Of a stretch of DNA of 13,563 bases, positions 6,600 to 13,563 are shown piece by piece; the first letter of the stretch is position 1; every line of letters begins with the position of its first letter. The stretch comes from Chrysochromulina parva (taxonomy: Eukaryota > Haptophyta > Prymnesiales > Chrysochromulinaceae), in NCBI GenBank assembly GCA_002887195.1, contig PJAB01001575.1, positions 1 through 13,563 on the forward strand. Reading direction: 5' to 3'. A model generated the notes under the pieces. The model was not told the origin of the DNA. It did no database searches and saw only the letters and a list, made by a program, of their open reading frames with translations. A program made the position numbers and the translations under genes.

Positions 6600-9500
6600 A
6601 TGTCTGCGAATGTGGACAGGGAGGCCAAATTTCAGGTGCAGCGCGCGCGCCTCTCTGCGGTGCAGGCGCGCTCTACATCCTTTCGTGGCTTCTCCGAGCA
6701 GGAGCTTGACACCTTGCTGCCCTTCCTCTCACTCATTGAGTTTGAAGACGGCGACCCAATCATACGGTGCGGCGAGGACGCGACGTGGACGGGGGTGCTG
6801 CTCGGGGGCGAGCTCGAGGCAGTGCTGCCGAACGGTGCTGTGATCGGCACCGTGTTTCCGGGCACGGTCGTCGGAGAAATGGCGCTCTTCCGTGGCGGCA
6901 AGCGCGGGTGTGACATGCGTGCGACGATCTCGGGATCGATCGCCGTGCTCAAGTTCTCGGACGTGGACACGGTCGCGAGTGAGTCGCCACAGCTCGCACA
7001 CAAGCTCCTCCTCGCCTTTGCGCGCGAGGGCTACCTTCACACGGTCTTTCCGCAGGCCTCGCCCTTTATTCGGCGGAGCAAGATTGAGGGCGTGCTCGGA
7101 ATGTCGGTCTTTGAGCCGTCGAAAGAGAAGCTGAGCAGCCGCGGCTGGCCGCAGGCAGAGCTGACGCTGCTTTTCGCGGCGCTCGAGGTCGACTCCGTCG
7201 AGCAGGGCATGACCGTCCTCCTCAAGGGGCGCACGATTGAATTCGTCATCTTCGTGCTCCGTGGCGGGATCACGCACGGCGCCAAGCGCCACCGCGTCGG
7301 TGACATTGTGGGAGCATCGTACGCGATCTCGGGCGTCCCGGTGGTCGATGAGGCAGTCGCCGACATGGATTCGGTCCTCGGCGTGCTCACGCTCAAGCGC
7401 CTCAAGCAGCTGGGTGACGAGCACCCGCGTCTCGCTGCCAAGGTACTCCGCCTTCTCGGCGTGCTCGCCCTCGGCGGTGACCTGGACATGCTGACGGATG
7501 TGCTCGGCGGCGGCGCGTCGAGCGCCTCCAAGGCGCTGCGCCGGCGGTGCAACGCCTCGCTTTCGGTGCCTTCGTCTGTCGGATCCAGCGGCGCTGAGAG
7601 CGGCGCTGACGCGCTCAGCGGTGGCGCCAAGATTCACAAGACGGTTGAGATCGTTTTCCAGCGACAGCTGGCTGGGCAGGTGGAGAGGTTCGCGAGACGG
7701 GACAGCTCGACCTCTGATGATCTCTATGACCTCTGTTGGCCTCTGATGACCTCTGATGACCTCTGATTATCTCTTGATGACCTCTGATGATCTCTATGGC
7801 CTATGATGGCCTCTGATGACCTCTGATGGCCTCTGATGACATCTGATGACCTCTGAGTATCTCTGATGACCTCTGATGATCTCTATGGCCTCTGATGGCC
7901 TCTGATGACCTCTGATGATCTCTGATGATCTCTGATGACCTCTGATGATCTCTGATGATCTCTGATGACCTCTGATGATCTCTGATGACCTCTGATGATC
8001 TCTATGGCCTCTGATGGCCTCTGATGACCTCTGATGATCTCTATGGCCTCTGATGACCTCTGATGACCTCTGATGGCCTCTGATGATCTCTATGATGTCT
8101 GATGATCTCTGATGGCCTCTGATGGTCTCTGATGATCTCTATGGCCTCTGATTGCCTCTATGGCCTCTGATGACCTCTGATGACCTCTGATGACCTCCCT
8201 CATCAGGTTCGCGATGCTCGAGAGCTCGATGGCTCAGATGCAGCACGAGAAGAAGACTGACGAGCTCGTGCTGGGCAAGCTGCAGCGCGAGAGGAAAGAA
8301 CTGGCGCATCAGATCGTGCAGCTCACGGAAGAGATCAAGCGCGAGCACAGGGGCTTTGAGAAGCTGAATGCGCAGCTTTCGAAGCGTGCCGATGAAGTGA
8401 AGCACCTCGAGCTCCATGTGAAAATCCTTGAAGCGGCCCTCGAGGCGGGGGGCGTATCCTCGCCACACACCTTCCCCCTCGAGAAGAAAGGCTCCTCGAG
8501 GATGAACGCGATCATGGCGAAGGCGATGAGGGCCAAGGCTAAGGAGCTAGGAGCCCAGCCGGCCGCCTCGTCGGTGCGGAGTGGCGGTGGAGGCGGCGGC
8601 ACGCTCGAGATGGCGCTCGCCGGTAAGGCCAAGGAGAGTAACCACCGCGCTGAGGGCTCTGCGGCGGGCAAGTCGCTCCAAGGCAGCAGCCCTTCTGTCC
8701 TCAGCCCGTCGATGAGCCCTGCCGCCCTCCGCAAGCCGAGTACTAGCACAGCCTTGCACGTGCTGAAGGGCCCGACGGCTCTGGGGACGGCAGCGGAGTG
8801 CGCGCCGGCAGATATGCCGGCAGCAGTGGCCGCTGCGGCCGCCGCCGGAGCCGATGAAGGGGTGCGGCGCGTGTTCGCATGGTACGACAGCGATGGCTCG
8901 GGATCCATCGACCTGCAGGAGCTGCGCGCGGCGCTGATGGAGCTCAGGCTCGACGCAGCCACGCTCGGCCTCTCAGCCGATGAGTGGGAGGAGCAGCTCA
9001 GTGCGATTGTGCGCAAGTATGACGCCGACGGCAACGGGACGCTCGAGCTGGGCGAGTTCGCGCTTCTGGTCGGCGATCTTCGTGGCGACGAGACGAGCGC
9101 CGTACCGGGCGCGACCGAGTCCAGCGCCGCGCCGAGCGCCGTACCGGGCGCGGACGAGTTCGTGCCGCTCATCCGCCAGCTCTATGAGGCAGAGGAGTTG
9201 GTGAAGCGCGCGCACTCGGTCGATGAGTTCGCGCTGCGCGCGGAGATAGCGAGCCTCGAGGAGGACATGTACGACGTCTCGTGCGCCTATGTCGAGGCTT
9301 ACAAGGCGGCCACGTCGGCTCGCGCACGCGGCCGCTGGGCGCGCGCTTGCGGCTTCGTGTGCCGCGAGCGCAACGCGATCCACCGCGGGTGCGTCGCTGG
9401 CTCCCGATCCCCTGCACACTTGTGTTATGCTGCTGACCATTGGTCCGTGGATCGACTCCCGTCCCCCCGCAGAAGTGCGGCCATCAAGTGGGCAGTCGCG

Positions 9501-10816
9501 GTCGCGGCGTCGCGCAACGCGGAGCTGCGCAACCAGTGTGAGCAGATGAGGGCGGCAAAGGAGATCGAGAAGGCCTATCACCGCGCGAGCATGGCGCGAG
9601 AGTCGAGCGAGAATCTCGCGGTCCGCTCGGAGGCGCTTGCGGAGCAAAATAAGAGCCTCGCGGCCGCACACTCAGGGCTCGTTGCGACCGCTAAGGAGCA
9701 GAGGCAGCGCCTCGAGTGGCTTGAGCAACGGCTGAGCGCATCGGCCGTGCACGTCGATGCCCAGGCGGAGCGGGCGACGCAGGTGGCGCTCGAGCGGAGC
9801 GCTCGTCTCGAGGCGGAGCTCTGGAAGCTCAAGTGGCAGCTCGAGCAGTCGGAGGAGGACAAGGAGCAACAAGCGCAGAAGCTACGCAAGACCACTGAAG
9901 AGCAACACTCTCTCGGTGCCTCGCATGCGCAGATGGTCAAGCAGCACGCGGACGATGTCGCCCGACTGCACCAGGCGGAGGCGGAGGCCGAGCGTCTGCG
10001 CGATGAGGTGGGCGAGTTGAGGAGTTCAATTGCACTGGATTGCACGGGATTGCACTGGATTGCACTTGATTGCACTTGATTGCTCTTAATAGCACTCAAT
10101 TGCACGGGATTGCACCGGATTGGACTTGATTGCACCGCTGATCGCCTTCCGAATGCCCCATGTGTCCGCAGCTTCGCGTCGAACGCGAGATTGCGCGAGA
10201 TCGGATGGCCGCGCTCGTTGATGAGCGGCGGCGCGCGCGGATCTGTATGGCGGAGCTCGTGCAACTACGAGCAGCAATCGGCCACGGACGGACCCGAGGG
10301 ATGGTTCCCCACAGCACTGTTCCCCACAGCATGGTTCCCCACACAGCCATCTATCCTGGCGCCGACGAGGGCGGCGCGGTAGCGAGTAATGGTGAGGATG
10401 CGGCGCTCGATGCGGCGCTCCACAGAGACTTGCTCGATCGTCTCACGGTCACCGAGCTTCACGCGCCTCCGCCGGCGCCAATGGCGCCGATCCCTCGTGG
10501 TGAAGCTCACCTGGCGCAACTGCCGCACGTGCGCAGCGCCTCGATCCTACCGGTCATCGCCAAGGGGGGCGAGCCCCTGACTCGCTGGACTGCCGAGTCC
10601 AATGAGGGCAAGCCTGGCGCTGGCGGGCGGCACGCCACGTCACACGCCACGGTGCAGCCGCGCCTGACGATGCAGCACGCGCAGTCCCAGGGCATATTGC
10701 ACGTGGAGTACTCTCGCACGGGGCTACAGCGTCGTGTCGGCATGGAGCCGCCGAGCGGCGTGCCGCTACGGGCGGTCAAGAACTCGTCACCCAAGATCCG
10801 CTTCCCCGCGCCATGA
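6600..10816 (+). CDS. double CNBD / EF-hand pair / coiled-coil protein (spliced, 3-4 exons)
   Basis: Model: exons 6600-7687, 8207-10007 and 10172-10816, giving 1177 residues; removing the likely small intron 9389-9472 gives 1149. Both joins keep frame and continue coiled coil. An in-frame TAG directly precedes the ATG. Domains: CNBD-A (about 35-140) has the phosphate-binding-cassette pattern GEMALFRGGKRG (92-103) with Glu93 and probable phosphate-binding Arg102. CNBD-B (about 186-295) has a similar strand pattern but GD in place of GE and no matching Arg, so it is probably degenerate. Then coiled coil (about 350-445); a low-complexity Ser/Gly/Ala linker; two complete EF-hand loops (590-601, DSDGSGSIDLQE; 635-646, DADGNGTLELGE); long coiled coil from about 680 into exon 3; and an unstructured tail with three VPHS/T repeats. 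No kinase, channel or membrane segment is seen, so this looks like a soluble sensor or scaffold responding to cyclic nucleotide and Ca2+. Ligand binding is inferred. Alternatively the exons could belong to two genes, which the frame-perfect joins make unlikely. Confidence 0.8.
7688..8206 (+). other. intron 1 of the CNBD/EF-hand gene (519 bp) with flanking 10-bp direct repeat
   Basis: The donor is GGAGAG/GTTCGCGA and the acceptor is CATCAG/GTTCGCGA. Splicing joins Val-Glu-Arg to Phe-Ala-Met-Leu-Glu, keeps phase 2 and links a predicted helix on each side. AGGTTCGCGA occurs exactly at both borders (7686-7695 and 8205-8214). Nearly all of the interior is a 10-bp minisatellite, which shifts frame every unit and contains TGA in two of three frames, so it cannot be coding over its length. 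Retention would give a 388-residue protein with only the two CNBDs. Confidence 0.87.
7711..8194. repeat. minisatellite, 10-bp unit CTCTGATGAC, about 48 units
   Basis: Tandem units of CTCTGATGAC with variants CTCTGATGAT, CTCTGATGGC and a shortened CTCTATGGC (9 bp) fill 484 bp. The variants alternate irregularly and short higher-order blocks recur, for example a run containing CTCTATGGC near 7885, 8002 and 8040. This indicates repeated slippage or unequal exchange. The array lies wholly inside intron 1 and runs to within a few bases of the acceptor, where its C/T-rich units may serve as the pyrimidine tract. Confidence 0.97.
9095..9152 (+). repeat. 19-bp in-frame direct repeat after the EF-hand pair
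   Basis: GAGCGCCGTACCGGGCGCG occurs at 9095-9113 and 9134-9152, 39 bp (13 codons) apart, encoding SAVPGA twice in a flexible linker between the EF hands and the next coiled coil. It is a coding duplication that keeps frame and probably only lengthens the linker. Confidence 0.85.
9389..9472 (+). other. probable 84-bp in-frame intron (or exitron) in the CNBD/EF-hand gene
   Basis: A donor-like GCGG/GTGCGT at 9389, a CTGAC branch-like string near 9432 and a strong C-rich acceptor CCCGTCCCCCCGCAG/A ending at 9472 outline an 84-base segment. Its length is exactly 28 codons and it has no stop, so both spliced and retained forms stay in frame. The encoded segment is rich in Cys, Pro, His and Trp and interrupts an otherwise Ala/Glu/Arg-rich coiled coil, and the DNA is visibly more T-rich than the flanks. 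Removal joins IHRG to SAAIK. Confidence 0.55.
10008..10171 (+). other. intron of the CNBD/EF-hand gene (164 bp, GT-AG)
   Basis: The donor is GATGAG/GTGGGC and the acceptor is GTCCGCAG/CTTCGC. Both sides are phase 0, and the join continues the coiled coil as ERLRDE-LRVEREIARDR. Unspliced translation would run into the repeat and stop at 10077-10079. The interior is dominated by an 11-copy, 10-bp tandem repeat. Confidence 0.87.
10029..10138. repeat. minisatellite, 10-bp unit ATTGCACTGG, 11 copies
   Basis: Eleven consecutive 10-base units follow ATTGCACTGG or close variants (ATTGCACGGG, ATTGCACTTG, ATTGCACCGG), with the most divergent copies in the middle (ATTGCTCTTA, ATAGCACTCA). The unit shares its length, but not its sequence, with the array in intron 1 of the same gene. 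Confidence 0.97.
10301..10345 (+). repeat. 15-bp coding tandem repeat encoding (M/T)VPH(S/T) three times
   Basis: Three 15-base units, consensus ATGGTTCCCCACAGC, lie in frame in the last exon of the CNBD/EF-hand gene and encode MVPHS, TVPHS and MVPHT. The first two contain TTCCCCACAG, which also looks like a 3' splice site, so a cryptic intron ending here is possible although no matching donor is obvious. The peptide is in a predicted disordered region. Confidence 0.85.
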
Positions 10817-11057
10817 GGCATGAGAGAAGAGTACGCTTAGCTGCTGTCTCCCCCCTCGCGCATGAAGCCGCGGGTCCGCGGTGAAAGTCCTCTCGCGTGC
10901 TTCTTGCTTGCCTGAGTGTGAAAAGTCAGAACAAGGCTCCTAAATTAGGGAAACGTGCTCACTTCGCTTGTTTGATCGGGCCGGACGGCTGCGTTCGGCC
11001 CACGTCGACCAAGCGCGAGCGCGTGCGCTGGAGAGCAAGTGTGCGAGGGCAAGCATC
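10817..11057. promoter_or_regulatory. intergenic between the CNBD/EF-hand gene and the ankyrin gene
   Basis: These 241 bp must hold the 3' end of the upstream gene and the promoter and leader of the ankyrin gene, both on the plus strand. A small hairpin, CCGCGG-GT-CCGCGG, lies at 10868-10881. The segment 10919-10960 is AT-richer (TAAATTAGGGAAA) and is the best place for promoter elements. An in-frame TAA at 10941-10943 limits any upstream extension of the ankyrin ORF. No other gene is visible. Confidence 0.5.
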
Positions 11058-13208
11058 ATGCCCGACGTAGATCTGCCTCACACCAGCCGCGGCCGCTTGC
11101 ACCCGTCTGCACAAGCCTCGCCAGGCATGGTGCTGCTTGTGCCACGACCCGTCATCGATGAGGAGCAGCAGCAGTTGATGCAGATGATCGTGGACGCGCG
11201 AGTGCAGCAATTGATCATCCACCTGAGGCGCGGCGGCATCAAGCACCTGGACGTGAACGAGATGCTGCAACGAGGCGAGTACAAGGGCTTCACGCCCATG
11301 CATGTTGCCGTCATGCGCGGCACGTCCTCGATCGTTGCGGCGCTCCTCGAGCTCGCCAACGCCGACCCCGATGTCATGGCGGCGGGCACAGGCGAGACGC
11401 CGCTACATCTGGCGGCCGCCAAGGGCGACGTGAGCATGACGCGCGCGCTCCTCAGCCACGCGGCGAATCCCGACCCGCACGAGAAGCATGGGCTGACGCC
11501 GCTGCTCGTGGCGGCGGCCGCGGGCATCAAGGGCTCCTTCCATCACGTGGTGATAGCTGAGCTGCTCCGGGCAAGCGCGTCTCTCTCGGCGCGCGACCCA
11601 CACGGCGACACGCCGCTCCACCTCGCGTGCGACTCGCTCGTAGCGCTGACGCTCATGAACGAGCTCACCGCACACAGGGGCAGCACCAACTTGCGCTCGG
11701 CTCTCGAGGCTCTCAATGCCGGGGGCGAGAGCGTGCTGCATCGGGCAATCGGGCGCCACCAGACCGAGGTGGCGGCTCTGCTGCTGCAGTGCGGCGCGCG
11801 CGCGGACGTGCGCTCCTCTGCGGGCGACACGCCGATGCACTACGCGGCCAGGGACGGCCTGGAGACCATCGCCAAATTGCTCCTGAACGAGATGAAGGAC
11901 GCTACAGTTGACGCCACCTCGTCGGAAGCGCGGACGCGCTCCCTCAACGCCAGCAATCTCCAGGGCGAGACGGCTCTGCACCTGGCGATGTCGGGCACCT
12001 CGATGTCGCACGCGCGCGTTGCCAAGCTGCTGCTCGATCACGGCGCCTTCGCGTTCGGGCGCACGCGCGGCGGCGAGAGTGTGCTTCACGTGTGTGCACG
12101 CGAGGGCAACGTCGATCTCGCGAGAACGGTGTTGCGGCGGCTGACGCCCGCGACGGTGGAGGCGCTGAACGCGAAGTCAGCGAGCGGCAACACGGCACTG
12201 CACGTGGCCGTGCTCAGTCAGAAGCTCGAGATGGTGGCGCTCCTCCTCGAGCAGCCGCAGATCGATCGCGGTGCTGTCGATCATGAGGGCAACACGGCTA
12301 TCCATCTCGCTTGCCAGCAACTGAGCGCCCGTACATCGGCTGACACGCGAATGCTCGCCCTGCTGCTGGGCGCGGGGCGTGGCGTGCGCGCCGAGCAGCT
12401 CACGCCGCGCAACAATCTGGGCTGGGCACCGCTCCACACGTGCGCCTTCTACGGCACGGACCCGGGGGTCCGTCTGCTCCTAGAGCACATCGCACCTGTC
12501 AACCAGCCTTCGGCAGACGGATGGACCCCACTGCAGCTCGCCGCATCGGAGGGTCACGCGGCAGTGACTCGCAGCTTGCTCGCGGCCAGCGCCTCGGCCG
12601 ACCTGCATCACCCTTCGGGCGAGAGTGCCCTCGGCCTCGCGGCCGCCCGCAGCCATCACGCCGTCGTGCGCGAGCTGCTCACCGCGGGAGCCTCGCCCGC
12701 AACGCCCGTCGATGTGTACGGGTGGACGCCAATGCATGCCGCCTTGGGCGCGGGTGACGAGGCGGTGGCTCTGGCGCTCCTCGAGCGCGGTGGCCGGCTG
12801 CGTGCCAAGAAGGCGCCGTCCGCGCGCGATGCGTGGCCCAAGCCGAATACATTTCGGTCGAAGCCGCTCGTCGCGGGCGACGCCATCGACCGCGCGCCCG
12901 CTGAGATGCGATCTCGCCTGCTCGGGATCGACGAGCGGATGCGGCGTGCGAAGCGTCTTGAAGGCCACGACTCCGAGGACGAGGAAGAGGTGATCGAGGA
13001 GCCGACCGACGTTGTGCACTATGCCGATGCGTGGGCCTCGTCCGACCGCCGCGGCGCCGCGCCCGACGTCGCCGAGGCCCAAGCGATCGCGATGCTTCCT
13101 GCGCAAGTGCTGCTGCCACTGCCGTTGCCGTACGAGCGCGGCGGCCCTTACGAGCCCCTTAAGCGCGTCATTGCGCCCGACAGATCCGGCTACTTCGGCG
13201 CGTTTTGA
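11058..13208 (+). CDS. ankyrin-repeat protein, about 14 repeats
   Basis: I start at the first ATG in the open frame (11058), giving 716 residues; the frame is open from 10944 but has no earlier ATG. After a short N-terminal helix rich in Gln (about 35-70), roughly 14 ankyrin repeats cover residues 80-600. They are recognised by recurring TPLHLA/TALHVA helix starts followed by LL and a turn such as G.T. Several repeats carry inserts of 5-12 residues, notably the third, fourth, sixth and tenth. The stack ends near 600 and is followed by a basic stretch, an acidic run (HDSEDEEEVIEEP, near 634-646) and a Pro/Leu-rich tail ending YFGAF. Ankyrin stacks bind other proteins. No enzyme domain, SOCS/F-box or membrane segment is seen, so the partner is unknown. 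It is intronless as read and lies in tandem with the upstream gene. Confidence 0.88.
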   Translation: MPDVDLPHTSRGRLHPSAQASPGMVLLVPRPVIDEEQQQLMQMIVDARVQQLIIHLRRGGIKHLDVNEMLQRGEYKGFTPMHVAVMRGTSSIVAALLELANADPDVMAAGTGETPLHLAAAKGDVSMTRALLSHAANPDPHEKHGLTPLLVAAAAGIKGSFHHVVIAELLRASASLSARDPHGDTPLHLACDSLVALTLMNELTAHRGSTNLRSALEALNAGGESVLHRAIGRHQTEVAALLLQCGARADVRSSAGDTPMHYAARDGLETIAKLLLNEMKDATVDATSSEARTRSLNASNLQGETALHLAMSGTSMSHARVAKLLLDHGAFAFGRTRGGESVLHVCAREGNVDLARTVLRRLTPATVEALNAKSASGNTALHVAVLSQKLEMVALLLEQPQIDRGAVDHEGNTAIHLACQQLSARTSADTRMLALLLGAGRGVRAEQLTPRNNLGWAPLHTCAFYGTDPGVRLLLEHIAPVNQPSADGWTPLQLAASEGHAAVTRSLLAASASADLHHPSGESALGLAAARSHHAVVRELLTAGASPATPVDVYGWTPMHAALGAGDEAVALALLERGGRLRAKKAPSARDAWPKPNTFRSKPLVAGDAIDRAPAEMRSRLLGIDERMRRAKRLEGHDSEDEEEVIEEPTDVVHYADAWASSDRRGAAPDVAEAQAIAMLPAQVLLPLPLPYERGGPYEPLKRVIAPDRSGYFGAF

Positions 13209-13303
13209 ATCGCACGGGGTTCACAATCGCACACGGCTTCGCCTTTGCAACTTTGCCTTCGCTATAGGTTTGCGCTAGTTACGGGGCGTTTTAACGAATC
13301 GTC

Positions 13304-13330
13304 TCGCTCCGAAAGCGAAACGCGGAGCGA
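13304..13330. other. hairpin, 8-bp stem and 11-base loop, in the ankyrin 3' flank
   Basis: TCGCTCCG at 13304-13311 is the exact reverse complement of CGGAGCGA at 13323-13330. It lies about 100 bp past the ankyrin stop codon and could form in the 3' untranslated RNA. A functional role is inference. Confidence 0.35.
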
Positions 13331-13450
13331 CGCTCAACTCTCACCGTCTCACGTCAGGTTTTCTATTTAGTGTAGTAGTACATCAACGGGGCCGCGCGAA
13401 GGCTAAGGGCCGTAACAGCCTAACACGAATCGAATCTTAATACTGTGGGT

Positions 13451-13470
13451 TCTAGCGCCTTGGCGCTAGA
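13451..13470. other. near-perfect palindrome, 9-bp stem with TT loop
   Basis: TCTAGCGCCTTGGCGCTAGA folds into a 9-bp stem with a two-base TT centre. It lies 243 bp downstream of the ankyrin stop. It could be a dimeric protein-binding site or an RNA hairpin; nothing identifies which. Confidence 0.5.
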
Positions 13471-13563
13471 TTGGTTGTCTTCAAGGGCGAACAACGCAAC
13501 ATTGGGCGGCAAGTGCATTGCCTCGAAGCCGAGCAACATGCACATAAGCGGGCGGGTACAAAC

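Larger units (their letters stand above)
13209..13563. other. intergenic region downstream of the ankyrin gene with two hairpins
   Basis: No open frame here resembles a protein. Two inverted repeats stand out: TCGCTCCG (13304-13311) paired with CGGAGCGA (13323-13330), and the near-perfect palindrome at 13451-13470. The region between them is AT-richer than the genes and may include the ankyrin 3' end and regulatory DNA for a gene beyond the window. Confidence 0.5.

Noticed and set aside
6729..7637. 302-codon minus-strand ORF opposite the CNBD exon
   Set aside because: The plus strand here encodes a recognisable cyclic-nucleotide-binding domain. The antisense frame is Arg/His-rich shadow sequence.
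7711..8194. CRISPR array
   Set aside because: Units are contiguous 10-mers without spacers.
7711..8194. Tandem box C/D snoRNA genes, because units contain TGATGA and CTGA
   Set aside because: The motifs recur every 10 bases, leaving no room for guide sequences or terminal stems; the match is a by-product of the repeat unit.
8190..8206. ATG at 8190 as the start of an independent EF-hand protein
   Set aside because: This ATG is a repeat unit of the intron's minisatellite. The frame-perfect join with the upstream exon explains the ORF better.
10968..11057. Thirty extra N-terminal residues of the ankyrin protein starting at TTG
   Set aside because: TTG starts are not expected in a nuclear gene; the first ATG in frame is at 11058. 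An upstream exon could still exist.
11403..12089. 228-codon minus-strand ORF opposite the ankyrin repeats
   Set aside because: Shadow of the ankyrin gene; its apparent regularity only mirrors the ankyrin periodicity.

Overview
This window looks like nuclear DNA of a GC-rich single-celled eukaryote, most likely an alga or other protist. The evidence is GT-AG introns that restore reading frame and protein similarity, no Shine-Dalgarno/operon layout, and protein families that are typically eukaryotic: an anoctamin, a cathepsin Z-type protease, a cyclic-nucleotide/EF-hand coiled-coil protein, and a long ankyrin protein. Repeat-rich introns and high GC suggest a haptophyte-like lineage, but that is a weak guess. 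No RNA gene, transposase, CRISPR array or prokaryotic operon was found.

Layout. 1-627: no supported gene. 628-4275 (minus): one uninterrupted ORF for a 1215-residue anoctamin (TMEM16) with ten predicted membrane segments and large low-complexity insertions. 4276-4787: intergenic, with candidate promoter motifs for the anoctamin. 4788-6403 (minus): a two-exon gene for a 444-residue cathepsin Z-like cysteine protease with an added C-terminal membrane anchor; its 281-bp intron starts in a 16-bp tandem repeat. 6404-6599: a short divergent promoter. 6600-10816 (plus): a gene I assemble from three or four exons. It encodes two cyclic-nucleotide-binding-like domains, coiled coils, a canonical EF-hand pair and further coiled coil (1177 residues, or 1149 if a short in-frame intron is removed). 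Two of its introns contain 10-bp-unit minisatellites. 11058-13208 (plus): an intronless 716-residue protein with about 14 ankyrin repeats and an acidic segment near the C terminus. 13209-13563: intergenic with two hairpins.

How the genes might relate. The anoctamin and the CNBD/EF-hand protein both belong to families that respond to second messengers, but the anoctamin's calcium site appears rewritten: three of the six usual positions carry Lys, Ser or Arg. The cathepsin Z gene and the CNBD/EF-hand gene share a 196-bp divergent intergenic region. The anoctamin and CNBD/EF-hand genes share a CGAAACTTT box 50-70 bp upstream of their starts. Nothing shows that the four genes form one pathway. 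The most unusual structural feature is that all three confidently placed introns carry their own unrelated tandem repeat, and one is bounded by an exact 10-bp direct repeat as expected of recent intron gain.
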